Assembly (NCBI GenBank): GCA_934548045.1
Contig: CAKTEM010000002.1
Location: 104,611-168,610 of the forward strand
Direction: 5' to 3'
Source: an uncultured Faecalibacterium sp.
GTDB lineage: Bacteria > Bacillota > Clostridia > Oscillospirales > Ruminococcaceae
Length of the DNA stretch: 64,000 nt
Each line of letters begins with the position of its first letter. The stretch's first letter is position 1. Both the position numbers and the translations under genes were made by a program. The notes under the pieces were generated by a model. The model was not told the origin of the DNA. It was given only the letters and a program-made list of their open reading frames with translations, and ran no database searches. Positions 34,898-43,459 of the stretch are shown in pieces.

Positions 34898-34926
34898 AAT
34901 ATAGTATAGCACGGTTTGAAAGACAA
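34898..34926 (-). promoter_or_regulatory. Promoter of purA
   Basis: On the minus strand TTGTCT (34921-34926), 17-bp spacer, TATATT (34898-34903). It overlaps the T run of the upstream terminator. From 34787 to 35101 the gap holds this promoter, that terminator and repeat copy 4. Confidence 0.6.
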
Positions 34927-34961
34927 AAAAAGAGGAAAAGCCGTTTTTGTACGACTTTTCC
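34925..34961 (-). terminator. Terminator of the UPF0291 gene
   Basis: On the minus strand GGAAAAGTCGT pairs with ACGGCTTTTCC (one G-U) and is followed by a TCTTTTTTT run. Confidence 0.82.
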
Positions 34962-34974
34962 GTTTTGGTCGGAT

Positions 34975-35038
34975 AGCCCTCTCAGTCTCGCATCCGCTCG
35001 ACAGCTCTCCCAAAGGGCGAGCCTTTGGCATGTCGGGC
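34975..35038 (+). repeat. Dispersed palindromic repeat, copy 4 (between UPF0291 and purA)
   Basis: AGCCCTCTCAGTC, hairpin TCG-CATCCGC-CGA-like, ACAGCTCTCCC-AAA-GGGCGAGCC, TTTGGCATGTCGGG. Confidence 0.8.
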
Positions 35039-35101
35039 AAGTTTCTTCTGACTGCGAAAGTTTTCTTATTCAGGCAGACGTGATGGCCCTGCGCTTGCCT
35101 C

Positions 35102-35305
35102 TCACTGCTTCTTTGCCAGCTTATGAACGGTGCCGTCCGGCTCCTTGATGGAGATATTATTCAGCTGGGAGCGGAAGTTCGCCTTGACGTCGGCGAGGTA
35201 CTCCTTACGGAGTGCCTGCTGCTCGGCTTTTTCGGCATCGGTCAGGCCGGTGGATTTGCTCTTGTGAGCCAGCTCGTTGATACGGGAAATTTTCTCAGGT
35301 GTCAT
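35102..35305 (-). CDS. UPF0291 (DUF896, YnzC-like) protein
   Basis: 67 residues. The start MTPEKISRINELAHKSK and EQQALRKEYLADVKANFR match the DUF896/YnzC family, small helical-hairpin proteins. YnzC in Bacillus is an SOS-operon member, but no LexA site is seen here. ATG 35305 has TAGGAG upstream. It diverges from queH. Function is not established. Confidence 0.93.
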   Translation of the reverse strand: MTPEKISRINELAHKSKSTGLTDAEKAEQQALRKEYLADVKANFRSQLNNISIKEPDGTVHKLAKKQ

Positions 35306-35380
35306 GGTAGTTCTCCTATTTTATCGCAAAGTGTGTTATAATTACAGAAAGCACACTTAGTATACCAAAGGATGAAATCT

Positions 35381-36001
35381 ATGTCAAAACAGTTGAATTT
35401 TGCACAGCAGATGGACGAAGTGTTGAAAACTCTCTCCGGCACCCGTCCAAAGCTGCTTCTCCATGCCTGCTGCGGCCCTTGTTCCAGCGCAGTTCTGGAA
35501 CAGCTCTGCCAGTATTTTGAAATCACCGTTCTCTACTACAACCCGAACACCTGGCCTGCCGCTGAGTACCACCGCCGGGGCGAGGAACTGGAACGGTTCG
35601 TTGCCGCCGCCCATCCGCTGGGCGTGACGGTCATCGAGGACCACTATGACCCACAGGAGTTCTACTCCGCCGTCGCCGGGCTGGAAAATGAGCCGGAGCG
35701 TGGAAGCCGCTGCACCGTCTGCTACCGTCTTCGGATGCGCCGGGCGGCACAGTACGCCGCCGAACACGGCTTCGGCTGGTTCACCACGACCCTTTCCATC
35801 AGTCCGCACAAGGATGCCTCCCGAATCAACCAAATCGGGCAGGAATTGGAAGCAGAATTCGGGGTGAAGCATCTGCCTTCTGACTTCAAGAAGCATAATG
35901 GCTATCTCCGGTCACTTCAGCTGTCCGAGGAATACGGCCTCTACCGTCAGGATTACTGCGGCTGTGAGTTCAGCGCAAAGGCCCGGGGAATCACGGAATA
36001 A
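35381..36001 (+). CDS. queH: Epoxyqueuosine reductase QueH
   Basis: Reduces epoxyqueuosine to queuosine in tRNA, the last step of Q synthesis. 206 residues of the DUF208 group. LLLHACCGPCSSAVLE binds the iron-sulfur cluster with later Cys pairs CTVCYRLR and YCGCEFS. LYYNPNTWP, HYDPQEFY and TTLSISPHKD are also typical. ATG 35381 follows AAAGGATG; an ATG nine bases earlier would be inside that site. A TATACC -10-like box lies just upstream. Other queuosine genes are not in the window. Confidence 0.95.
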   Translation: MSKQLNFAQQMDEVLKTLSGTRPKLLLHACCGPCSSAVLEQLCQYFEITVLYYNPNTWPAAEYHRRGEELERFVAAAHPLGVTVIEDHYDPQEFYSAVAGLENEPERGSRCTVCYRLRMRRAAQYAAEHGFGWFTTTLSISPHKDASRINQIGQELEAEFGVKHLPSDFKKHNGYLRSLQLSEEYGLYRQDYCGCEFSAKARGITE

Positions 36002-36007
36002 ATTAAA

Positions 36008-36158
36008 AAGACTGTTGCATAACTCCTTCCGTCATCGCTGCGCGATGCCACCTCCCTCAATGAGGGAGGCTTTTACAGCTAATCGTTACGCCAAGGCCCC
36101 ATCTCCGAGGGGGCTGGCACAGCGAAGCTGTGACTGGGGGAGTATTTGCAGCAGTCTT
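36008..36158. mobile_element. MITE-like element with terminal inverted repeats; dispersed repeat, copy 5
   Basis: The ends are AAGACTGTTGCATAACTCC and, inverted, AAGACTGCTGCAAATACTCC. Inside are two copies of the dispersed repeat in opposite orientation: CATCGC-TG-CGCGATG with CCTCCCTCAATGAGGGAGG on the left, and a right copy reading CTCCCCCAGTCACAG-CTTCG-CTGTG on the minus strand. No ORF is present. It lies between convergent queH and the MFS gene. Confidence 0.7.
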
Positions 36159-36165
36159 CTCTTTT

Positions 36166-37302
36166 TTACTCTTCCTCTGGCAGTCTTGCGACGAGGACCG
36201 CGAAGATGAGCAGGCCGACGCAGGGGATGATATTCGTCATCATACCGGCGGCAAGACCGGCGGACTCTGCCACACGGCCAATGACCCACGGCATCAAAAT
36301 CGCGCCGCTGGACGCCACCGGGAGCATGATTCCCATGCTGGTAACGCTCGTCATCTTGCCTGCGCTGGCAACGGCGGTCGGGTTCATGCCGGCCATCGCG
36401 AACGCAAAGGCGAACAGCAGCAGAATTGCCGGGAGCCGGCTATGTGCCTGCATCATTGCCACATAGAAGATGGTGCAGGTCAGGGCCATGACGACCATCG
36501 CCTTCCGGGGCTGCTTGAACGGGAAGACAAATGCGATGAGCAGACGCGCGACCAGCGTCGCGCCCCACATGACGGTCACGGTATAGGCCGCCAGCGTACC
36601 GGCAATGATGCCGCTGCCTTTGAAATACGTCACCATCCAGCCGGTGACGCTCTGCTCGGCGGCGTTCTGGCAGAAGAGCAGGCCGGTCAGGAGCCAGAAC
36701 CGCACCGAGCGCAGGAAACTCCAGTCGATTTTTTCTTTCGTCTTGCCGCTTGCCACCTTGCCGCCAAAGGGCGTGGAGAGGTAGACGAGCCACAGCACAC
36801 CACCCAGAACGGCCAATGTGAGGACGGCCAGTGAGGTACTGACCTTTGCCGCGGCCGCAATCAGGAACGGGCAGAGCAGCGCGCCGCAGGCGTAGCAGCT
36901 GTGCATCAGGTTCATACCACGGGTGCGGTCGGCGGAGTTATCGCTGACGAGGATGGTGCAGGTGTTGATGATGCTTCCCTTCGCGATACCCACGAGGAAA
37001 AACGCCACCGCCAGCAGAGTTTCCACACCGGTCATGCCCATGATGCCGTAACCCACCGCATAGCCGATGGTGAGCAGAAGGACACTGGGCTTCATCCCCA
37101 GCACACCGGGCAGAACGCCGATGAGCAGACCGGCCAGCAGGTTTCCGATGCTCATCAGGGAGAGCAGAGTTCCGGTCATGCCGTAGGCAAAGCCATACTG
37201 CTCCTGCAACAGGCTGACGACCACGCCGCTGGAGATCGCGCAGATGCCGCTGAAAAAGAAGGTGACGAAGCCTGTGTTCCGCAGGCGCGCTTTTTGTTCC
37301 AT
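36166..37302 (-). CDS. Major facilitator superfamily transporter
   Basis: 378 residues with about twelve hydrophobic segments. Segment 2-3 loop GNLLAGLLIGVLPGVLGMKP and DRTRGMNLMHSCYACGALLCP in segment 4-5 place it in the MFS sugar/fucose-permease-like group. A KEKIDW linker divides the two halves near residue 190. The substrate cannot be told. ATG 37302 has GTGAGG upstream; an ATG four codons earlier is possible. Confidence 0.87.
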   Translation of the reverse strand: MEQKARLRNTGFVTFFFSGICAISSGVVVSLLQEQYGFAYGMTGTLLSLMSIGNLLAGLLIGVLPGVLGMKPSVLLLTIGYAVGYGIMGMTGVETLLAVAFFLVGIAKGSIINTCTILVSDNSADRTRGMNLMHSCYACGALLCPFLIAAAAKVSTSLAVLTLAVLGGVLWLVYLSTPFGGKVASGKTKEKIDWSFLRSVRFWLLTGLLFCQNAAEQSVTGWMVTYFKGSGIIAGTLAAYTVTVMWGATLVARLLIAFVFPFKQPRKAMVVMALTCTIFYVAMMQAHSRLPAILLLFAFAFAMAGMNPTAVASAGKMTSVTSMGIMLPVASSGAILMPWVIGRVAESAGLAAGMMTNIIPCVGLLIFAVLVARLPEEE

Positions 37303-37328
37303 GATAGGCCTCACTTTTTATCTGATGT

Positions 37329-37610
37329 TTATTTCTGTTCCAAAAACTTCTGCGCCGGTTCCGGTTTTCCATACAGATATCCCTGCGCATAATGGCAGCC
37401 CAGCGAGAGCAGCAGGTCGGCCTGTTCCTTCGTCTCGACACCCTCGGCGATGACCTTCATCCCCAGCGTCTTCGCCAGATTGAGGATCAATCGGATGACG
37501 GCCACATGCCGCTCGCTGTGGAGATTCGCCACCAGAAACTGCCGGTCAAGCTTCAGCACATCCACAGCAAACTCATTGCATAAACACTCTTTTTCCTCTT
37601 TTTTCAACAA
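37329..37610 (-). pseudogene. C-terminal remnant of an EAL-domain (c-di-GMP phosphodiesterase) gene
   Basis: 93 residues in frame. From about residue 13 it matches the end of an EAL domain: FAVDVLKLDRQFL, then VIAEGVETKEQADLLLSLGCHYAQGYLYGKP. The catalytic EAL and metal-binding residues of the first two thirds are missing, and nothing homologous continues upstream to 37794. There is no clear ribosome site. It is most likely a decaying fragment; a short expressed protein is not excluded. Confidence 0.78.
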
Positions 37611-37744
37611 CTTGCTGCAACGTTTGCATACGTAAAAATTATAACATAGATTTTACAAAAGTGCTACCGTATTTTCCCATTTCGACGGCAGGTTTCGCTT
37701 GCGGTCAACCGCTTTGACTTTCTCAAAAAAGTTCATCCACACGC

Positions 37745-37779
37745 AAAAAAGGAACGAGCCGCGATGGACTCGTTCCTTT
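37745..37779 (-). terminator. Terminator of the rnf operon
   Basis: On the minus strand AAAGGAACGAG pairs with CTCGTTCCTTT and runs into T residues, 16 bases after rnfB. The bases 37611-37744 hold nothing I recognise. Confidence 0.9.
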
Positions 37780-37794
37780 CAGGGTGCTTTGGGA

Positions 37795-38727
37795 TTATTC
37801 AGCAGACTTCGGAGCCGTCTCGGGCTTTGCTTCTGCTTTCGGCTCAGCCGGTTTTGCAGCAGGAGCCGCAGGCTTTGCTGCCGGTTTCGCAGCCGGTGCA
37901 GCAGGCTTTACGACGGGCTTCGGGGGATTGGGGTCATCTTTCAGAGGGAAAAGGATGATGTGCTTCGGGCACTTCTGTGCGCACATGCCGCAGCCCTTGC
38001 ACTTCTCGTAATCCACACGCGCCACGCCGTCCACGACATGGATGGCGTCGAACTTACAGGTACGCTCGCACATACCGCAGGCAATGCAGGAGGTGGTGCA
38101 GGCTTTCATCGCCACAGGGCCTCTGTCCTGATTGGAGCACATGACGACCGGCTTGCGAGGACCGGCATTGTCGATCATGATGACCTTCTTGGGGCAGATG
38201 TTTGCGCAGGCACCGCAGCCGGTGCATTTGTCCTTATCGACCTTTGCCACACCGTCGACGATGTGGATGGCGTCGAACTTACAGACCTTGGTGCAGTCGC
38301 CCAGACCAACGCAGGCGAAGGAGCAGGTCTTGGGGCCGCCGTACAGTGCAGCAGCAGCGGCACAGCTCTGGATGCCCTTGTAATCGTAGCTGGGCTTGCA
38401 GTGTTCGGAATTGCCCTGACACTGGACGACAGCCTTCTTGACGACGCCGCTTGCCTCACCGCCCATGATCTTGGCGATGGCAGCAGCAGCCTTCGGGCCG
38501 CCGGGAGCGCACTTGTCGCAAGGCACGCCGTCCATGACGACAGCCTTTGCATAGTCAGCACAGCCTGCATAGCCACAGCCGCCGCAGTTTGCGCCTGCCA
38601 GACAGGAGGCAATTTCTTCGATTCGAGGATCCTCCTCGACCGCCATGAACTTGGCGGCAGCGACCAGAACGATCGCGCCCACCGCGCCCACGATGGTGCA
38701 GAGGATAACAGCCGATGCAATATTCAT
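37795..38727 (-). CDS. rnfB: Rnf complex subunit RnfB
   Basis: Electron-entry subunit of the membrane ferredoxin:NAD+ oxidoreductase. 310 residues: N-terminal membrane helix (about 5-27), Fe-S domain CGGCGYAGC with CDKCAPGG, then ferredoxin-type sites CTGCGACANICP, CIACGMCERTC and CKGCGMCAQKCP plus a further Cys set near CSFACVGLGDC. The last 45 residues are an Ala/Pro/Lys-rich tail with repeats of KPAAPAAKPA, unusual in length. Last gene of rnfCDGEAB. Confidence 0.96.
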   Translation of the reverse strand: MNIASAVILCTIVGAVGAIVLVAAAKFMAVEEDPRIEEIASCLAGANCGGCGYAGCADYAKAVVMDGVPCDKCAPGGPKAAAAIAKIMGGEASGVVKKAVVQCQGNSEHCKPSYDYKGIQSCAAAAALYGGPKTCSFACVGLGDCTKVCKFDAIHIVDGVAKVDKDKCTGCGACANICPKKVIMIDNAGPRKPVVMCSNQDRGPVAMKACTTSCIACGMCERTCKFDAIHVVDGVARVDYEKCKGCGMCAQKCPKHIILFPLKDDPNPPKPVVKPAAPAAKPAAKPAAPAAKPAEPKAEAKPETAPKSAE

Positions 38728-38743
38728 AGTTCTGTTTCCTCCC

Positions 38744-39376
38744 TTAGAGCGTTACGTTGAACAGGTTTTCGACGATGCCGCCGAAGCCCATGAACGACAG
38801 GCTGGTGATAGCAGCTGCGATCAGAGTGATGGGCAGGCCCTTGAAGGGTGCCGGGGGATCGCAGGCTTCCACGCGCTTACGCACGCCGCTGAACATGACC
38901 ATTGCCAGCATGAAGCCGACGCCTGCACCGATGGCGCAGACCAGAGCTTCAATATAGGCGATGCCGAAGCCTAGAGCCTCGACATCTGCACCGTAGTCGC
39001 TGACGACCAGAATGGTGACAGCCAGAACGCAGCAGTTGGTGGTGATCAGGGGCAGGTAAACGCCCAGAGAGTTATACAGAGCGACAACATACTTCTTCAG
39101 GAAGATCTCGATGAACTGAACCAGAACGGCAATGACCAGAATGAAGACGATGGTCTGCAGGTACTCCAGCTTGGCCGGGTTCAGGATGAAGATCTGAATC
39201 GGGAACGTGACAGCCGTTGCCACAAACATGACGAAGATAACGGCACCGGACATACCAACGGCAGAGTCCAGCTTCTTAGAAACGCCCAGGAACGGGCAGA
39301 TGCCATAGAACTTCACCAGCACGTAGTTGTTGACAAGGATCATGCTGAAGAAGATGGCGGCAAGTTTGACGAGCAT
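38744..39376 (-). CDS. rnfA: Rnf complex subunit RnfA
   Basis: Integral membrane subunit, 210 residues with six hydrophobic segments. NNYVLVKFYGICPFLGVS and TNCCVLAVTILV hold the Cys that bind the intramembrane iron-sulfur cluster shared with RnfE. GVRKRVEACDPP precedes the last segment. Located between rnfE and rnfB with 4-16 bp gaps. GGAGGG-type site before the ATG. Confidence 0.96.
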   Translation of the reverse strand: MLVKLAAIFFSMILVNNYVLVKFYGICPFLGVSKKLDSAVGMSGAVIFVMFVATAVTFPIQIFILNPAKLEYLQTIVFILVIAVLVQFIEIFLKKYVVALYNSLGVYLPLITTNCCVLAVTILVVSDYGADVEALGFGIAYIEALVCAIGAGVGFMLAMVMFSGVRKRVEACDPPAPFKGLPITLIAAAITSLSFMGFGGIVENLFNVTL

Positions 39377-39380
39377 CTTA

Positions 39381-40043
39381 TTAGCCCTCCTTCTTCAGAT
39401 TGTCGATGTCACAGCAGCTCTTGCGCTCGATGCGAGCGTCGAGCTTGCCTTCCAGCCAGATGCAGCCTGCCATCAGGACGCCGTAGCAGAAGAACGCGCC
39501 GGGTGCCTGCGTCATGATGCTCATCTTTGCCATGCTCTCGGGCAGGATCTGGAAGCCGAGCCAGGTGCCGCTACCGAGGATCTCACGGATGGATGCCATC
39601 AGGACGACGGTCAGGGTGTAGCCGATGCCCATGCCGATGCCGTCCAGAGCAGAGTCAACGACGCTGTTCTTGCAGGCGAACATCTCGGCACGGCCCAGAA
39701 TGATACAGTTGACAACGATCAGGGGCAGGAAGACGCCCAGCGCGCTGTACAGGCTCTCCATGTAGGCATGCATGAACATCTGGACGATGGTCACGAAGCC
39801 TGCGATGATGACGATGTAGCAGGGCAGATGGACTTTTGCAGGGATGACGTTGCGCAGCAGAGAAATCAGGATGTTTGCGCAGACCAGAACGAAGGTGAAT
39901 GCAGCACCCATGCCCAGTGCGCTGGAAACTGCGGTGGTAACTGCCAAGCAGGAGCAGGTACCCAGAACCAGACGCAGGACGGGGTTTTCTTTGATGATAC
40001 CGTTGGTAAGGATGCTTACCTTGGACTTATTTTCTTGTGCCAT
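39381..40043 (-). CDS. rnfE: Rnf complex subunit RnfE
   Basis: Integral membrane subunit homologous to RnfA, 220 residues. TNGIIKENPVLRLVLGTCSCLAVTT and VNCIILGRAEMFA carry the paired cluster Cys. GTWLGFQILPES follows near residue 170. The end has a charged tail. Expected to face RnfA in the opposite topology, as in other Rnf/NQR complexes. Confidence 0.95.
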   Translation of the reverse strand: MAQENKSKVSILTNGIIKENPVLRLVLGTCSCLAVTTAVSSALGMGAAFTFVLVCANILISLLRNVIPAKVHLPCYIVIIAGFVTIVQMFMHAYMESLYSALGVFLPLIVVNCIILGRAEMFACKNSVVDSALDGIGMGIGYTLTVVLMASIREILGSGTWLGFQILPESMAKMSIMTQAPGAFFCYGVLMAGCIWLEGKLDARIERKSCCDIDNLKKEG

Positions 40044-40059
40044 TTCTTACCAACCTCCT

Positions 40060-40608
40060 TTATGCCAGCTCGTTATAGCAGCTGATGCAGTCGTTGATGG
40101 CGGCAAACAGAGCGGTAGACGAAATGGTTGCGCCGCTGTAAGCGTCGAAATCCTGATTCATCACGATGTTCTGGGTGCCGTCCATGCCATCGAACTGTGC
40201 CAGATAGTCGGGCTTCGAGACATTGCTGCCGATGCCGCTGGTCTGGGTGGAGGCGTCGACCCACATACCGGTGACTTTGCCGGTGGAATCAAAGCCCATG
40301 ATAACGGTCAGGATGCCGCCGTCGAAACCGGACTCGCCAGCCTTGATGGCGATGCTGCCATCCTCAGCCTTGACAACGCCGGAGACGTTTGCGGTGGTGT
40401 AGCCGGTGACCTCATCCAGCGTGGTGGCGTCGGAAACGGTCGGCATAACATCAACGTAAGCGGCCAGAGTGGCGGCCTTTTCGTTTGCCTCAATGACAGG
40501 AGCCGTCATCGAGTTGACGATCGCCAGCAGCAGGCTGACGACCAGCGAGATCACGCTCAGCACGACGACCGGCTTGATGGTGCTCTCCCAGGTAGAAGAC
40601 TTATTCAT
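40060..40608 (-). CDS. rnfG: Rnf complex subunit RnfG (covalent FMN)
   Basis: 182 residues: one N-terminal membrane helix (about 13-33) and an extracytoplasmic domain. The FMN-attachment motif is YSGATISSTAL, in which the Thr of SGAT would carry phosphoester-linked FMN. GMWVDASTQTSGIGS upstream is the partner loop. Start overlaps the rnfD stop by four bases, so translation is coupled. An ApbE flavin transferase is needed but not seen in the window. Confidence 0.95.
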   Translation of the reverse strand: MNKSSTWESTIKPVVVLSVISLVVSLLLAIVNSMTAPVIEANEKAATLAAYVDVMPTVSDATTLDEVTGYTTANVSGVVKAEDGSIAIKAGESGFDGGILTVIMGFDSTGKVTGMWVDASTQTSGIGSNVSKPDYLAQFDGMDGTQNIVMNQDFDAYSGATISSTALFAAINDCISCYNELA

Positions 40609-41564
40609 TTGCCAGCACCCTCCTTTGCAGGTTTTGCGGGCTTGACATAGCCATACGGAGTCTGACGGGTCAGGTCATTGATGTAAGGAACCCACAGATT
40701 CATGAACAGCAGCGCGAAGGAGACACCCTCGGTATAGCTGCCCCAGTAACGAATCGCGAAGGTGACAATGCCCAAAGCCACGCCGTAGACCAGCTTGCCC
40801 TTCAGGGTGAAGGGGCTGGTGACGTAGTCGGTCGCCATAAAGACCGCGCCGAACATCAGGCCGCCCGACAGGACAGCCACCAGAGCAGCGTGGACGCTAT
40901 GGGTCGCGATGAGGTAGAACACGAACATGCTGCCAACATAAGCGGCAGGGATGGCGATGCTGATGGTCTTGGTCGCGACCAGATAGATCAGGCCGAGAAC
41001 GATCGCCAGAGCGCAGGTCTCGCCCAGAACACCGCCGTGGATGCCCATGAACAGGTCGAGCAGGCTCAGCTTGGACGGGTCAGAGACAGCCAGCGGAGTT
41101 GCGGAGGACAGCTGGTCGACCGCTGCATCCGGAAAGACCCACTTGTTCATGGAACCGGCAAAGCTGATGAACAGGACGATACGGCCGACCAAAGCCGGGT
41201 TCGCAAAGTTCATACCGATGCCGCCGAACAGCTGTTTGACGACCACGATGGCGACGAAGTCACCGATGATGAGCTGGCCCAGAGGCATGCCCACAGGAAC
41301 GTTCATCGCGAGGATAATGCCCGTGACCACAGCGGACAGGTCGCCAATGGGGTTGGGCTTCTTGAGCAGTTTGCAGTACAGCCACTCGAACGCAACGCAG
41401 GCGACCACAGAAACTGCGGTGACCAGCAGAGCGCGCAGGCCGAAAATAATTGCAGAGGCCACCACGCAGGGGGTCAGAGCGACGATCACGTTTGCCATCA
41501 GGCCGGTGGTCGTCTCCTCAGACCGCAGGTGCGGAGAGGCCGAAACAATAAGCTTCGTATCCAT
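40605..41564 (-). CDS. rnfD: Rnf complex subunit RnfD (covalent FMN)
   Basis: 319 residues with about nine membrane segments. It begins with the family LIVSASPHLRSEETT and has FANPALVGRIVLF, the flavinylation motif SSATPLA near residue 155, and TDYVTSPFTLKGK. Its start codon overlaps the rnfC stop by one base. It forms, with RnfA, E and G, the transmembrane electron path that exports Na+ or H+. Confidence 0.96.
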   Translation of the reverse strand: MDTKLIVSASPHLRSEETTTGLMANVIVALTPCVVASAIIFGLRALLVTAVSVVACVAFEWLYCKLLKKPNPIGDLSAVVTGIILAMNVPVGMPLGQLIIGDFVAIVVVKQLFGGIGMNFANPALVGRIVLFISFAGSMNKWVFPDAAVDQLSSATPLAVSDPSKLSLLDLFMGIHGGVLGETCALAIVLGLIYLVATKTISIAIPAAYVGSMFVFYLIATHSVHAALVAVLSGGLMFGAVFMATDYVTSPFTLKGKLVYGVALGIVTFAIRYWGSYTEGVSFALLFMNLWVPYINDLTRQTPYGYVKPAKPAKEGAGK

Positions 41565-42886
41565 TACTTATTGCCTCCTTTTTTGATTTCACCAAGGTAG
41601 AACGCCTTTGCCAGACCCATCATCTGGGTGCAGGGGCGTTTTGCCGGGCAGACGAACGAGCAGGAACCGCAGTTGAAGCAATAATCAACATGCAGCTTGC
41701 CCAGCTCCTTCACGTCACGGGCAGCATATGCCTGATTGACCTCGACAGGCTCCAGACCCATCGGGCAATACTCGACGCAGCGGCCGCAGCGGATGCAGGG
41801 GTTGACCGGAGCCGGCTGTGCGGCAGTGTCGCTCAGCAGGATCAGGCCAGAGGTGGTCTTGGTGGTCGGGTAGCTCAGGCTCTCGACCGCCGGGCCCATC
41901 ATGGCACCGCCTGCGACGACCTTGCCCAGCGTGACGCCGCCCTTGATGCCGGCAGCATTGATGACGTCTTCATACGCAGTACCAACCGGAACGATGAGGT
42001 TCTGGGGCTTTGCGCAGGCGTCGCCGTCCACGGTAATGGTACGGGAGACGACCGGCATACCGGTCGCCAGATACTTGCCGAGGCTGGAAATGCTGGTGAC
42101 GTTCATGACGATGGCACCTGCGTCAGCAGGCAGACCACCGTGCGGAACCTCACGGCCCAGGCACTTCTCGATCAGGATCAGCTCAGCACCGGTACCGTAG
42201 ACGCTCGGCAGAGGCTTGACCTCGATGCTCGGGATGTCTTTGGTCTTCTTGCAGAGCAGGTCAATGCACTCGGGCTTGTTGTTCTCGATTCCGATGACGC
42301 ACTTCGGGATATTGGTGTACTGAAGCACAGCCTGAATACCACGGATGATATCATCGCTGCAGTTCAGCATCTCCTGCGTGTCGCTCGTCAGCCACACTTC
42401 GCACTCGGAAGCGTTGATGAGCAGGGTATCGACCGGGCTCTTCGGCTGGAGCTTGACATCGGTCGGGAAACCTGCGCCGCCCAGACCGACCAGACCGCTC
42501 TCACGCACTGCGGCGAGGAAGCTTGCCTTATCGGTCACGACCGGAGCCTTGACTGCCGGATCAACGGTCTGCTTGCCGTCGGTCTTGATAACCACCGAAT
42601 CACACATCCGACCGTTCGACAGACGGAACGGCTCAACGGCCGCCACCGTACCGGAAACGCTCGAGTGGATATTTGCAGAGACAAAACCGCCTGCCTCACC
42701 GATCTTGGTACCGACGAAGACCTCGTCGCCCTTCTTGACCAGTGCCTTAGCCGGCGCACCAATGTGCTGGCTCATCAGGATGCGTACCTGCGCGGGCAGA
42801 GGCATCGGGACAGGCTTGCTTGCAGCAGTTGCTTTGTCATGCGGCGTATGCGCGCCAAGTGCCGCACGTTTCAGCTTGTTCAACAT
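41564..42886 (-). CDS. rnfC: Rnf complex subunit RnfC (NADH/flavin subunit)
   Basis: 440 residues, peripheral cytoplasmic subunit that binds NAD+ and FMN. The N-terminal half has the barrel-sandwich GAPAKALVKKGDEV, then GLGGAGFPTDVKL, ASECEVWLTSD and KKTKDIPSIEVKPLPSVYG typical of the NuoF-like domain. Two ferredoxin clusters close it: CIRCGRCVEYCP and CFNCGSCSFVCP. First gene of the operon; GGGGGAT precedes the ATG. Confidence 0.97.
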   Translation of the reverse strand: MLNKLKRAALGAHTPHDKATAASKPVPMPLPAQVRILMSQHIGAPAKALVKKGDEVFVGTKIGEAGGFVSANIHSSVSGTVAAVEPFRLSNGRMCDSVVIKTDGKQTVDPAVKAPVVTDKASFLAAVRESGLVGLGGAGFPTDVKLQPKSPVDTLLINASECEVWLTSDTQEMLNCSDDIIRGIQAVLQYTNIPKCVIGIENNKPECIDLLCKKTKDIPSIEVKPLPSVYGTGAELILIEKCLGREVPHGGLPADAGAIVMNVTSISSLGKYLATGMPVVSRTITVDGDACAKPQNLIVPVGTAYEDVINAAGIKGGVTLGKVVAGGAMMGPAVESLSYPTTKTTSGLILLSDTAAQPAPVNPCIRCGRCVEYCPMGLEPVEVNQAYAARDVKELGKLHVDYCFNCGSCSFVCPAKRPCTQMMGLAKAFYLGEIKKGGNK

Positions 42887-42976
42887 GGACTATAAATCCC
42901 CCATTCTGACTAAGATTGCCATCCCCACGCCTATGCAGGCGCACTGGTACAGGGACAGCAGCTGCTTAACACATTT

Positions 42977-43004
42977 ATTGTATCATTTTGGCGTGGGAAG
43001 TCAA
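42977..43004 (-). promoter_or_regulatory. Promoter of the rnf operon
   Basis: On the minus strand TTGACT (42999-43004), 16-bp spacer, TACAAT (42977-42982). The leader to rnfC holds a small hairpin (GCGCCTGCATAGGCG). The gap 42887-43225 otherwise contains only the divergent promoter of the small membrane protein. Confidence 0.65.
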
Positions 43005-43134
43005 CGACAACAAGGCCGAAATGATGTAAATTCCTTAATTTTCTTTGCCACTTTCGACGATTAGTCATAGCTAACCAGTTTCCTTTTCGTGAATTTCACA
43101 CAATATTTTCCCTCAAACGCCCCGTTTGACCCGT

Positions 43135-43163
43135 TTGCCTTTCGGAGAAGAATATGCTATACT
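43135..43163 (+). promoter_or_regulatory. Promoter of the small membrane protein gene
   Basis: TTGCCT (43135-43140), 17-bp spacer, TATACT (43158-43163). A leader hairpin TACGGA/TCCGTA (43177-43199) follows. Confidence 0.6.
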
Positions 43164-43225
43164 AAATTTATCAATCTACGGAACGTCCCCTGCTCCGTAT
43201 CTCACCGACCAAGGAGGATCGAACG

Positions 43226-43351
43226 ATGAAATTTCTCAAAGCTCTTTTAGCGATCTTTACGCTTCTGGCCGTCGCTCTGACCGGCGCACTGCTGTTCGTG
43301 CAGGACAAGCATCTTCCGCGCTATATCCAGATCTACGAAGGTGAGCAGTGA
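43226..43351 (+). CDS. 41-residue single-span membrane protein
   Basis: A short ORF with its own promoter, AAGGAGG site nine bases before ATG and a terminator after it. Residues 4-24 are a hydrophobic helix after MKFLK, followed by a polar tail with DKHLPRYIQIYEGEQ. It could be a small membrane protein or, less likely, an uncleaved signal-like peptide. No family is recognised. Confidence 0.7.
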   Translation: MKFLKALLAIFTLLAVALTGALLFVQDKHLPRYIQIYEGEQ

Positions 43352-43380
43352 TCTCTCTTCCCGTTTAAAATCAACACCGC

Positions 43381-43427
43381 AAAAAAATCCCCGGAACGCG
43401 CTGGATGAACCGCCGTTCCGGGGATTT
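43381..43427. terminator. Bidirectional terminator
   Basis: AAATCCCCGGAACG pairs with CGTTCCGGGGATTT, with an A run before and T-rich sequence after, between convergent small genes. Confidence 0.9.
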
Positions 43428-43459
43428 CTGTTTGCTTGTCTTATTATCGGGGCTAAAAG

